DNA from: an uncultured Jannaschia sp. | GTDB lineage: Bacteria > Pseudomonadota > Alphaproteobacteria > Rhodobacterales > Rhodobacteraceae | Assembly: GCA_947494145.1 (NCBI GenBank) | Contig: CANLTZ010000008.1 | Span: forward strand, 62,001-126,000 | Direction of reading: 5' to 3' | Length of the DNA: 64,000 bases | Part shown: positions 17,430 through 25,248 of the stretch, piece by piece | How positions within the stretch are numbered: the stretch's first letter is position 1 | How the letters are laid out: every line of letters starts with the position of its first letter | Translations under genes and position numbers: made by a program | The notes under the pieces: model-generated | What the model was told of the DNA's origin: nothing | Seen by the model: the letters and a program-made list of their open reading frames with translations, nothing else | Database searches by the model: none

Positions 17430-17846
17430 ATGCTCAAGATGAACACCGCCGAGCTTGAGGCCTTTCTAAGCGCAGAATTCCTGCAAGTGGCCGAAGATTT
17501 CACCCTCGACGCGGTGACCGAAAACAAGTTGGTCGTGCGTCTGAACGTGTCGGACCGGCATCTGCGCCCCGGCGGCACGGTGTCCGGGCCGTCGATGTTC
17601 GGGCTGGCGGATGTGGGGGTCTATCTGGCCATTTTGTCCCGCATCGGGCCAGTGGCACTGGCAGTGACGACGAATTGCTCCATCGACTTCATGCGCAAAC
17701 CCGAAGCCGGGCGGGATATCATCTGCGACACACGGCTCTTGAAACTGGGCCGGGTTCTGGCCGTGGGGGAATGTCACTTGCGGTCAGACGGGTCGGAGAA
17801 AGTGGTGGCGCGGGCGTCGCTGACCTATTCAATCCCACCGCACTAA
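17430..17846 (+). CDS. PaaI-family hotdog-fold thioesterase
   Basis: 138 residues from ATG 17430, behind AAAGGG. The frame is open further upstream but would run into the divergent hydratase gene. The hotdog core is visible: RHLRPGGTVSGPSMFGLADVGVYLAILS is the active-site helix with the usual HLNPxGTVSGG-like entry, and TTNCSIDFMRKPEAGRDIICDTRLLKLGRVLAVGECHL forms the central strands. Family members hydrolyse acyl- or aryl-CoA thioesters. The substrate is unknown. Confidence 0.85.
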   Translation: MLKMNTAELEAFLSAEFLQVAEDFTLDAVTENKLVVRLNVSDRHLRPGGTVSGPSMFGLADVGVYLAILSRIGPVALAVTTNCSIDFMRKPEAGRDIICDTRLLKLGRVLAVGECHLRSDGSEKVVARASLTYSIPPH

Positions 17847-18024
17847 CGGCCAAAGCCGGTGCTATCGGCAGGTTCCGTTGTTTCGACGAAAGACGCCTCG
17901 GTCAGATTTGGGGCTAAGAACGTTGTACCATCCAGGTGCTACGTTGCAAAAATGTAGGCCGCCCCCAAACGAAGCGGTGCCACGTTTGTCTGTCACTCCG
18001 AAATTTGTACCCATACAATCCGCC

Positions 18025-18059
18025 GAAAAAATGGCCGGGCGCCATATGGCAACCCGGCC
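18025..18059 (-). terminator. rho-independent terminator after the DUF1127 gene
   Basis: On the minus strand GGCCGGG (18059-18053) pairs with CCCGGCC (18039-18033), with an inner GCCATATGGC palindrome, followed by ATTTTTT (18031-18025). This makes the DUF1127 gene monocistronic. The 240 bases from 17847 to 18087 hold no other feature that I can support. Confidence 0.8.
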
Positions 18060-18087
18060 CAGGGGGGAAGAGATCGGGGCTGGCGTG

Positions 18088-18315
18088 TCAGGGGCGCCAG
18101 AAAGGCTTGGCCGTTTCATGCAGAACTTCGGCGGTGGTTAGGCCCAGATCGGGCAGAAGCTCCGGCGGGACATCCCGAAGGGCGGCGCGCGTCCGAGAGC
18201 GAAGTTCCCACTTCGAAATCGTCATGGCCACGGCCATCAGCCCAGACGACAGCGGAGCGCGGATCGGCATGGGGTGGGTATTGAGGGCGGGATGATCGAA
18301 GACGGAGGAAGCCAT
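18088..18315 (-). CDS. DUF1127-domain small protein
   Basis: 75 residues from ATG 18315, with AAAGGA seven bases upstream. The C-terminal part KWELRSRTRAALRDVPPELLPDLGLTTAEVLHETAKPFWRP fits the short DUF1127 domain (W..R.R.R..L..L....L.DLGL), arginine-rich helices that in some alphaproteobacteria act in RNA-related or phosphate/carbon regulation. The role in this organism is unknown. It is transcribed away from the MocR-type regulator across a shared promoter region full of ATACA repeats, so it is the likely target of that regulator. Confidence 0.8.
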   Translation of the reverse strand: MASSVFDHPALNTHPMPIRAPLSSGLMAVAMTISKWELRSRTRAALRDVPPELLPDLGLTTAEVLHETAKPFWRP

Positions 18316-18348
18316 GGCGTGTCCTTTCGGGAAACCTTTCGGTTAGTT

Positions 18349-18438
18349 TTGTATTGATACATTCATACCTTCTCGGTACAAAATTTAGATACAATGCCCC
18401 CAACCCCAAATCCAGCGATACATTGTGATGAATACAAT
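18349..18438. promoter_or_regulatory. repeated ATACA(A/T) motifs between DUF1127 and the MocR-type regulator
   Basis: TTGTAT (18349), ATACATT (18357), GGTACAAA (18375), ATACAA (18389), ATACATT (18418) and ATACAA (18432) occur within 90 bases, on both orientations. The last two straddle the regulator's start codon. MocR proteins bind short direct or inverted repeats in shared divergent promoters, so this is a candidate operator for autoregulation and for control of the DUF1127 gene. Confidence 0.6.
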
Positions 18439-19861
18439 CAATTCCGAGAATGTCATCGAGGTCGAGTTCGGGGATGACCCGCGCCCCAAATACCTTGTTC
18501 TGGAAAGCGCCGTCCGTACCGCCATCGTGGAAGGCCGCCTGCCCCCAGGCACCCGCTTGCCGCCGGTCCGCGATCTGGCTTGGAAGATCGGCGTCACCCC
18601 CGGCACCGTGGCGCGCACCTATTCGCGGCTGACCGATGCAGGCGTACTGGAAGCCGCCGTGGGCCGCGGCACTTTCGTGGCCGAGCCCGATGCCCCCGCG
18701 CCCATCTACCGGGAACTGCAAGCCCTGGAAGTCGACTCAACCCCGCACCTCACGGGCGGCGACAGTTATGAAGTGAACATCCTGTCACCCCACCTGCCCT
18801 CAGTCGGGCAAGCCGAGCTGGTCCGTAGCCTGCTGGCCGAAATAGCCGACGACCCGCCCTCGGGCGTGATGCACTACCCCTCCCATGCGGGCGAAACCCG
18901 GGCGCGGCAGGCGGCGGCGCAATTTTTGCAATCCGAGATACTCGGCCCTCTTGCCCCCGACGACATTACACTGGCCCATGGCGGCCAGCAGGCGATTTCG
19001 CTGGTCTTGCAGACCGTCTTGACAGGCCGCCGCCCCGTCGTGCTGGTCGAGGAATTGTCCTACCCAGGCTTCCGCCGCATGGCCGAAATGCTGCGCGCCG
19101 ACGTCGCTTGCGTTGCGCTCGATGACGAAGGGATCGTGCCTGAATCGCTCGCCCAGGCGGCGCAGGGGGCAGATGTGCAGATCCTGTGCACCTCACCTGA
19201 TGTCCAGAACCCCACCTGCACCTCTGTGAGCGAGGGCCGCCGCCGCCAGATCGCGCAGATCGCCCGGGACCGCGACATCCAGATCTTGGAAGATGATTGC
19301 TATGTGATGGGCGTGTCCGAACTGCCCAGTTATCGCCTGCTCGCACCGGAACGCACGTGGCACGTCTCATCCATCGCCAAAACCATCACGCCCGCGTTGC
19401 GCCTTGGATTCGCCATCGCGCCGGAGGGACGCCAGATGGCCTTGCGACGGGCGGGGGAATACAATTGCTTTGGGATGGCTACGCCGATCAGCGACTTGGC
19501 GGCGAAGCTGTTGGTCCATCCCGACCTGCCCGCCCTGATGGAAGAGACGCGTACGACGGTGGAAACCTATGTCCGTGCCGCCGCCCGCATCTTGGACGGT
19601 CACGACCTGACCTGGCAGCCGGACGTGTCCTTCCTGTGGCTGCGCCTGCCCGGCGGCTGGCGCGCCTCGGCCTTCTGTCGTGCCGCTGAAAGCGTGGGCG
19701 TAAAGCTACGCGCCGCGGAAGAATATGCGTCCCACGATGCAAACGCGCCCCATGCGGTCCGCTTTGCGGTCAATGCGGGCGTATCGCTGCAGAGCTTCGA
19801 AGCAGCCATCACCCGCTTGCGCGACTTGCTGGATGCGCCTTCGGAGGGGCTGGGGGTCTGA
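18428..19861 (+). CDS. MocR/PdxR-type GntR regulator with aminotransferase domain
   Basis: 477 residues from ATG 18428 (a GTG lies directly before it). No ribosome binding site is visible, so the message may be leaderless or the start may be unusual. The N-terminal 75 residues form a GntR winged helix (LESAVRTAIVEGRLPPGTRLPPVRDLAWKIGVTPGTVARTY). The rest is a fold-type I aminotransferase domain with HGGQQAISLVLQ, DDCYVMG and the PLP-lysine region SSIAKTITPALRLGF. Such proteins use PLP as effector cofactor. The target genes are likely its own and the divergent DUF1127 gene. No PLP-synthesis gene is adjacent, so I do not name it PdxR. Confidence 0.88.
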   Translation: MNTINSENVIEVEFGDDPRPKYLVLESAVRTAIVEGRLPPGTRLPPVRDLAWKIGVTPGTVARTYSRLTDAGVLEAAVGRGTFVAEPDAPAPIYRELQALEVDSTPHLTGGDSYEVNILSPHLPSVGQAELVRSLLAEIADDPPSGVMHYPSHAGETRARQAAAQFLQSEILGPLAPDDITLAHGGQQAISLVLQTVLTGRRPVVLVEELSYPGFRRMAEMLRADVACVALDDEGIVPESLAQAAQGADVQILCTSPDVQNPTCTSVSEGRRRQIAQIARDRDIQILEDDCYVMGVSELPSYRLLAPERTWHVSSIAKTITPALRLGFAIAPEGRQMALRRAGEYNCFGMATPISDLAAKLLVHPDLPALMEETRTTVETYVRAAARILDGHDLTWQPDVSFLWLRLPGGWRASAFCRAAESVGVKLRAAEEYASHDANAPHAVRFAVNAGVSLQSFEAAITRLRDLLDAPSEGLGV

Positions 19862-20078
19862 GCGCCCATGCGGGGTGCAGAGCGGCGTAACAAGTTCTGC
19901 GAGCAAGCCGGTCATCCGTCGGGTCGGGGGTCGCGGGTCGGTCGACCGCCGCCTTCGGAACTGACGATGGCCCATCTGCGAAGAGGCTCATCCAGAGATT
20001 ATACAATCGACCGTGGGGTAAAATGAAACCCCAAAACTAAGCATATGTTTTTACGCTATTTTATCCGGGTGGATGACG

Positions 20079-20106
20079 TTGACACCAAATCACCCATCTC
20101 TATAAG
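20079..20106 (+). promoter_or_regulatory. sigma-70 type promoter of rplM-rpsI
   Basis: TTGACA at 20079-20084 and TATAAG at 20101-20106, spaced 16 bases, 54 bases before the L13 start. A small CGGGG/CCCCG hairpin lies in the leader around 20115-20129. The stretch 19862-20078 between the MocR-type gene and this promoter shows no gene. Confidence 0.8.
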
Positions 20107-20160
20107 CGCGCCATCCGGGGCCTGACCCCGTCCGTCATTCACGTCAGATAGGGCAAGGCA

Positions 20161-20622
20161 ATGAAGACCTTCACCATGACCCCCGACGCGATCGAAAAGA
20201 AATGGGTCCTGATCGATGCCGAAGGCATCGTGTTGGGCCGCCTCGCCTCGATCGTCGCCACGCGCCTGCGCGGCAAGCACAAGGCCACGTTCACGCCCAG
20301 CATGGACATGGGCGACAACGTCATCGTCATCAACGCCGACAAGGTGCAGCTGACGGGCAAGAAGCGCGACAAACCGAACTATTGGCACACAGGCCATCCC
20401 GGCGGGATCAAGTCGCGCACGACGCAGCAAATCCTGGACGGCAAGCACCCCGAGCGGGTCGTCATGCAGGCCGTGAAGCGTATGCTGCCCGGCAACAAAT
20501 TGAGCCGCGTACAGATGACAAACCTGCGCGTCTATGCGGGGGCCGATCATCCCCACGAGGCACAGCAACCCGAAGTCCTGGACGTGAAGTCCATGAACCC
20601 GAAGAACACGCGGAGCGCATGA
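20161..20622 (+). CDS. rplM: 50S ribosomal protein L13
   Basis: 153 residues. [67 protein letters not shown] (read here in parts) is the standard L13 body, with [19 protein letters not shown] and [38 protein letters not shown]. Binds 23S rRNA early in 50S assembly. The stop overlaps the rpsI start (ATGA), the universal rplM-rpsI pair. Confidence 0.98.
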   Translation: MKTFTMTPDAIEKKWVLIDAEGIVLGRLASIVATRLRGKHKATFTPSMDMGDNVIVINADKVQLTGKKRDKPNYWHTGHPGGIKSRTTQQILDGKHPERVVMQAVKRMLPGNKLSRVQMTNLRVYAGADHPHEAQQPEVLDVKSMNPKNTRSA

Positions 20623-21137
20623 GCATGGCCGAGCAACTGAACTCCCTCGAAGACCTCAAAGTCGCGGTCGACACCGCCCCTGCCGCCGAAGGCACAGGCG
20701 CCGAGGTCCTGCTGGACACCTCCACCCCGCGTGAGCCCGTCCGTGATGAGCTGGGCCGCTCCTATGCGACGGGCAAGCGGAAGGATGCGGTGGCCCGCGT
20801 CTGGATCAAGCCGGGCTCCGGCAAAGTCACGGTCAACGGCAAGGACATCAACGCCTATTTCGCCCGCCCCGTGTTGCAGATGATCCTGAAGCAACCCTTC
20901 GAGATCACGGACCGCGAAGGTCAGTTCGACGTGATGGCCACCGTCAAGGGCGGCGGTCTGTCGGGCCAGGCAGGCGCCGTGAAGCACGGTATCTCGAAGG
21001 CCTTGCAGCTTTATGAGCCCGGCCTGCGCGGCGCGCTGAAAGCCGCCGGCTTCCTGACCCGCGACAGCCGCGTGGTGGAACGCAAGAAGTACGGCAAGGC
21101 CAAGGCCCGCAAGAGCTTCCAGTTCTCGAAGCGTTGA
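20619..21137 (+). CDS. rpsI: 30S ribosomal protein S9
   Basis: 172 residues from ATG 20619, with GGAG just upstream; a second ATG two codons on is also possible. From about residue 45 the S9 body is standard: [76 protein letters not shown], ending in the KR tail that reaches the decoding centre. The first 45 residues are an acidic extension missing from E. coli S9 (130 residues) but seen in alphaproteobacterial homologues. Confidence 0.97.
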   Translation: MSMAEQLNSLEDLKVAVDTAPAAEGTGAEVLLDTSTPREPVRDELGRSYATGKRKDAVARVWIKPGSGKVTVNGKDINAYFARPVLQMILKQPFEITDREGQFDVMATVKGGGLSGQAGAVKHGISKALQLYEPGLRGALKAAGFLTRDSRVVERKKYGKAKARKSFQFSKR

Positions 21138-21159
21138 TATCGATTGCTTTTCTGCGAAG

Positions 21160-21186
21160 GGCCGCCCCGACTGGGCGGCCTTTTTT
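21160..21186 (+). terminator. rho-independent terminator of rplM-rpsI
   Basis: GGCCGCCC (21160-21167), loop CGACT, GGGCGGCC (21173-21180), then six T. It lies 22 bases after the S9 stop. Confidence 0.92.
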
Positions 21187-21536
21187 GTTAGAGCGGCGGG
21201 GTCGCACTTCACTTGATCATAGTTGGAAGTCACGTCGCTCCGCAGGGGTTTACGGCATATGGCGGTTCTCGACTGACCTGAGCGATCAGCTTTGTCCGGA
21301 AACGACGCAGCATCAACGTGATGCAGGAACGTCTTTCGGACGTTGTGGTTGCGGGTTTTCCCAGAACTGGCCCGCACTTGCCGGGCCGCGAAGTCTCACT
21401 CGCACGTGTATGTCGGTCTGCCCATCCCGCTATTCGAACGCGTGACCGACCTGATCTGAGGCCGTTTTCGGCCCATGAGGTCACAAGCGGCGTCCCGCCC
21501 CTTGCTCCTACGCCGCGGCTGGTTTCTGACGTTCCT
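21187..21536. other. non-coding stretch with a series of small hairpins
   Basis: 350 bases without a convincing gene. Three perfect hairpins follow each other: GCATCA-ACG-TGATGC (21310-21324), AACGTC-TTTCG-GACGTT (21328-21344) and GGCCCG-CACTTGC-CGGGCC (21369-21387). Weak open frames cross it on both strands but have no ribosome site and unlikely composition. It could be an untranslated leader, a decayed element or a structured RNA. Confidence 0.45.
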
Positions 21537-21848
21537 ATGTTCGCGCGCATCGCTTTGTTTCTCGTAGCCTGTTGCGGCTGGGCCGTCTTGTTCTTCGGCG
21601 GTTGGATCGCGTGGCGGGGCATCTTCCTCTACGCCAATGACCCGGTCTTGATGGGCACGGGCGGCGGGCTGGCCATTGGCGGGTTGCTGGTCGTGGCGCT
21701 GACCATTGGGGCAGGCGCGCAGCTTTCGACTGCGCGCGATAGCGCCGCAATGCGCAAGATGATGGAAGATGCCGGGATGGCTCAGGATAGGGCTGCCCAC
21801 CGGAACGCCGCCCCCCGGGCCGAGCCCGCGCTGCGACGCCAAAGCTGA
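21537..21848 (+). CDS. small membrane protein of unknown function
   Basis: 103 residues from ATG 21537. Two hydrophobic segments are clear (FARIALFLVACCGWAVLFFGGWIAW and GTGGGLAIGGLLVVALTIGAGA), then a charged tail STARDSAAMRKMMEDAGMAQDRAAHRN. The frame is open upstream to 21318, but that part looks random. No known family is recognised. It sits 17 bases before a permease gene of an ABC transporter and on the same strand, so cotranscription is possible. Confidence 0.55.
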   Translation: MFARIALFLVACCGWAVLFFGGWIAWRGIFLYANDPVLMGTGGGLAIGGLLVVALTIGAGAQLSTARDSAAMRKMMEDAGMAQDRAAHRNAAPRAEPALRRQS

Positions 21849-21865
21849 GGGGACTTGCCCCGCGC

Positions 21866-22762
21866 GTGCGCTTGCCGCAATCGTTGCGCAACCGGATGGG
21901 GGCGCACTTGCAGCAAGACACCAAACGCGGGCTCACGCTGATCGCGCCGCCCTTGGCCTATGCGCTGGCCTTGTTGGCCGTGCCCGTCGGGGCCATCGTG
22001 CTCTTCAGCTTCTGGACGCAGGATTACCTGACCATCGACCGCACGTTGACGGTCGCAAACTACCGTGAAGCCGTCACCGACCCGATCTATCGCACCATCA
22101 TGGGCCGCAGCCTGTGGATTTCGGGCGTGGTGACCGTGGTCACCGTGGTTCTGGCGTTCCCGGTGGCCTATTTCGTCAGCTTCCATGTGCGGCCCGACCG
22201 CAAGTCGCTGTGGCTGTTCCTGATCACCATCCCCTTCTGGACAAGCTACCTGCTGCGCATTTTCCTTTGGAAGGTGATCCTGGGCTTCAACGGAGTGTTG
22301 AATTCGGGACTGACCGGCCTTGGCCTCATCGATGAGCCGCTGACGTTCCTGCTCTATAACGCCAACGCCGTCATTATCACGCTCAGCCACGCCTTCGCGC
22401 CCTTCGCCATCTTGCCGATCTTCGTGGCGCTGGAAAAGATCGACCGCTCACTGCTGGAGGCTGCGCGCGACCTGGGGGAAAACGCGATCACCACCTTCCT
22501 GCGCGTGACGCTACCGCTCGCTATGCCGGGCGTGGTGGCGGCGCTGCTGATCGTCTTCATCCCCACCGTGGGCGACTACGTGACGCCCGCGCAGGTGGGT
22601 GGGCCGGGCGGGCTGATGATCGCCAACATGATCCAGACGCAATTCCTGGGCCTCAACAACGCACCCATGGGCGCCACGCTGGCGGTCATCGCAATGGCGC
22701 TGGTCACACTGATCGCACTGGCCGCCGTCTGGTTGGCCCGGCGGCTGGCGCGGGGGGGCTGA
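21866..22762 (+). CDS. PotB-type ABC transporter permease (spermidine/putrescine family)
   Basis: 298 residues from a GTG at 21866 with GAGGGGA about ten bases upstream; an ATG at 21896 is an alternative. About six membrane helices. The ABC permease EAA loop is seen as LEAARDLGENAITTFLRVTLPLAMPGVVAA, and PTVGDYVTPAQVGGPGGLMIANMI is typical of PotB. It should pair with the PotC-type permease and the ATPase that follow to import polyamines or a related small cation. The usual periplasmic binding-protein gene is absent from this locus. Confidence 0.88.
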   Translation: MRLPQSLRNRMGAHLQQDTKRGLTLIAPPLAYALALLAVPVGAIVLFSFWTQDYLTIDRTLTVANYREAVTDPIYRTIMGRSLWISGVVTVVTVVLAFPVAYFVSFHVRPDRKSLWLFLITIPFWTSYLLRIFLWKVILGFNGVLNSGLTGLGLIDEPLTFLLYNANAVIITLSHAFAPFAILPIFVALEKIDRSLLEAARDLGENAITTFLRVTLPLAMPGVVAALLIVFIPTVGDYVTPAQVGGPGGLMIANMIQTQFLGLNNAPMGATLAVIAMALVTLIALAAVWLARRLARGG

Positions 22763-22765
22763 GCG

Positions 22766-23563
22766 ATGCTGCGCGGCTATACAATCGCCTTTCTGATCTT
22801 CCTCTACGCACCGATCCTGCTGCTGCCGGTTTTTGCCTTTAACGACGGCACTGTCATCGCCTTCCCGCTGGACGGCTTCACCACCAAGTGGTTCGCCCAG
22901 CTTTGGACAAATACGGAACTGCACGGCGCTTTGGGCAATTCGCTCTTCGTGGCCTCCGTGTCGGCTGTGTTGTCGGTTCTGCTAGGGCTGGCGGCGGCGC
23001 GGGCTAATATCCGCTACCGCTTTCCGGCGAAGGCGGCTGCCATGGGGCTGATCATGGTACCGCTGGTCTTGCCCGAAATCATCGTGGCCACATCCCTTCT
23101 GGTGGTGGTCGTGCGACTGCTCGACTGGGACCTGTCGCTTTGGACGGTGGTGGCGGCACATGTCCTGATCTGCACGCCCTTCGCCATCGCCATCCTGAAT
23201 GCCAGCTTCCAATCCTTGGACCCCGCATTGGAGGAAGCCGCCATCGACCTGGGCTACACCCGGCCCGAGACCTTCCGGCTGATCACCCTGCCCCTCATCA
23301 TGCCGGGCATCGTGGCGGCGCTGCTGATCAGCTTCACGATCTCGCTTGACGAATTCATCATCGCCTTCTTCCTCACCGGGGCCGAGCCCACCCTGCCCGT
23401 CTATATCTGGTCGCTGCTGCGCTTCCCCCGCCAGATCCCCGTAGTCATGGCCTTGGGCACGATCCTGATGGCCGTGTCGATCCTGATCCTGATCCTGGCG
23501 GAACTCAGCCGTCGGCGCGGGCTGCGCCGTGCGGGCGTCAAAGATGGCGGAGGCTTCCTGTGA
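22766..23563 (+). CDS. PotC-type ABC transporter permease (spermidine/putrescine family)
   Basis: 265 residues starting three bases after the PotB-type gene. YAPILLLPVFAFNDG near the N-terminus and LEEAAIDLGYTRPETFRLITLPLIMPGIVAALLISFTISLDEFIIAFF (EAA loop and following helix) are diagnostic of PotC. Inner-membrane channel half. Its stop overlaps the GTG start of the ATPase gene (GTGA). Confidence 0.9.
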   Translation: MLRGYTIAFLIFLYAPILLLPVFAFNDGTVIAFPLDGFTTKWFAQLWTNTELHGALGNSLFVASVSAVLSVLLGLAAARANIRYRFPAKAAAMGLIMVPLVLPEIIVATSLLVVVVRLLDWDLSLWTVVAAHVLICTPFAIAILNASFQSLDPALEEAAIDLGYTRPETFRLITLPLIMPGIVAALLISFTISLDEFIIAFFLTGAEPTLPVYIWSLLRFPRQIPVVMALGTILMAVSILILILAELSRRRGLRRAGVKDGGGFL

Positions 23564-24636
23564 GCGCTGAGCCCCTGATCCGCCTGCGCGGCGTGCAGAA
23601 GTACTACAACGACTACCACGCCCTGCGCGGCATCGACCTGGATATCGCCGAAGGGGAGTTCTTTTCCCTGCTGGGCCCGTCGGGCTGCGGCAAGACCACG
23701 CTTCTGCGCACCATTGCCGGGTTCGAGGACGTGTCCGACGGGTCGGTCATGCTGGCCGGGCAGGATATGGGCGGCGTGCCGCCCAACAAGCGGCCCACCA
23801 ATATGGTGTTTCAATCCTATGCCATCTTCCCCCATCTGAGCGTGGCGCAGAACGTGGCCTTCGGTCTGCGCAAACGGTCCGACTTGAACGCACAAGCCCG
23901 CGACGCACTGGTGGCGGAGGCGCTGGACATGGTGGGCCTGGACGGCTTCGGCGCCCGCGCGGCCCATGCTCTGTCGGGCGGCCAGCGGCAGCGCGTGGCC
24001 CTGGCCCGCGCCCTGGTGCTGCGGCCCAAAGTGCTGCTGCTGGATGAGCCATTATCCGCCCTCGACAAGAAGATGCGTGAGCAGATGCAGGTGGAATTGA
24101 TCCGCCTGCAACGCCAAGTGGGCATCACCTTCATTCTGGTGACCCACGACCAGGAAGAGGCGCTGGTGATGTCAGACCGCATCGCAGTGATGTTCGACGG
24201 CTCTGTAGCGCAGATCGCGGAAGCCGAGGCGCTCTATCGCCGCCCCACCTCCCGCCGGGTGGCGGAGTTCATCGGCGTGATGAACTTCCTGCCTGCCAGT
24301 GTCGTCCATGAGGACGTCTCGATCGCGGGTCTGGGCTCCATTCCACTGACGGCGCTGCAAGGCACCGCCAGCACCGATGGCGCCCCCATGGTTGGCCTGC
24401 GGCCCGAGACCGCGACGCTCCTGTTCGACGGCCAAACCGCCCCCGACCGCGAGGCCCAGGGCACCGTGACCGAAGTCGTCTATTACGGCGACATGACCTA
24501 CTATGACATTGCGCTTGAGGGCGCCGAGACGCCCATCCGGCTCTCCATGCGAAACGTCTTCGGGCGGCCGGTGTTGGAGCGGGGCGCGTCTGCCCGGTTT
24601 GCGTGGTCGCCGGGGGCCGTAACGCTGTTTCGGTAG
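23560..24636 (+). CDS. PotA-type ABC transporter ATP-binding protein (spermidine/putrescine family)
   Basis: 358 residues from GTG 23560. Complete nucleotide-binding domain: Walker A GPSGCGKTT, Q-loop VFQSYAIFPHLS, signature LSGGQRQRVALARAL, Walker B VLLLDEPLSALD, switch THDQEEAL. The last 110 residues form the TOBE_2 regulatory domain (VGLRPETATLLF, YYGDMTYYDIAL). It powers the two permeases upstream. The order permease-permease-ATPase without a binding protein is odd for this family. Confidence 0.91.
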   Translation: MSAEPLIRLRGVQKYYNDYHALRGIDLDIAEGEFFSLLGPSGCGKTTLLRTIAGFEDVSDGSVMLAGQDMGGVPPNKRPTNMVFQSYAIFPHLSVAQNVAFGLRKRSDLNAQARDALVAEALDMVGLDGFGARAAHALSGGQRQRVALARALVLRPKVLLLDEPLSALDKKMREQMQVELIRLQRQVGITFILVTHDQEEALVMSDRIAVMFDGSVAQIAEAEALYRRPTSRRVAEFIGVMNFLPASVVHEDVSIAGLGSIPLTALQGTASTDGAPMVGLRPETATLLFDGQTAPDREAQGTVTEVVYYGDMTYYDIALEGAETPIRLSMRNVFGRPVLERGASARFAWSPGAVTLFR

Positions 24637-24843
24637 CGGGTGGCAGCGGCACGTCGGCCGCCTTCGTGCCGCGCATCAAACGGTTTTCGATTCCAAATTT
24701 GCGAAGGACCGGAGTCAAGCTCAAAGAACACCTCACGAGCGACCTGTACCCATCTGCAGCAGATGCGCACCGGCGCTGCCTGCATGACGGCCATTCCCGA
24801 TCAGCATCCCTATTTACCTGACGTCAAGCATAGCCTTTCAAGC

Positions 24844-25248
24844 ATGTTCCATTTCATCCAAGCCCTTCTGGCCCCGTTTCGCGCCAAGCCCAGCAATGAC
24901 CTGGATTGGTTTCACGTGACCTTTGACGACACACATATCCACCTAGATGTGCGACCACCTAAGCGCGACCCCTGGAAAGACCGCGTCGCCTGGTCCGATA
25001 TCGATCGGGTCGGCCTCGAACTGACCGACCTCTGGCTTTCCGATGATCTCTACATCTTCGCCAGCGACCGCCCCGAAAGCCGCCTTATCCCCATGGAGGC
25101 CGATGGCGGACAGGAACTCTGGTTCGAAATCATGGATCGCGGGCTCTTTCCGCACGCGAAAGCCCTCGACGCGATGTGTCAGGCCCAGGGTCTTTTCTTC
25201 TGGCCGGAGCCGGGATCAGAACCCAAAGCCCAGAGCAGGCTCAACTAG
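24844..25248 (+). CDS. hypothetical protein, possibly PH-like fold
   Basis: 134 residues from ATG 24844; an upstream ATG at 24784 would add 20 residues. No ribosome site is obvious for either. The product is rich in W, D and L and contains WSDIDRVGLELTDLWLSDDLYIF and IPMEADGGQELWFEIMDRGLFP, a strand-rich pattern as in PH-like membrane or protein-binding domains; this is a weak inference. Its last 8 bases overlap the end of rnd on the other strand. The 207 bases before it (24637-24843) contain a CATCTG-CAG-CAGATG palindrome but no gene. Confidence 0.6.
   Translation: MFHFIQALLAPFRAKPSNDLDWFHVTFDDTHIHLDVRPPKRDPWKDRVAWSDIDRVGLELTDLWLSDDLYIFASDRPESRLIPMEADGGQELWFEIMDRGLFPHAKALDAMCQAQGLFFWPEPGSEPKAQSRLN

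Noticed and set aside
21396-21460. tRNA-like TTCGAA loop
   Set aside because: Neither strand gives a T arm or acceptor stem that pairs.
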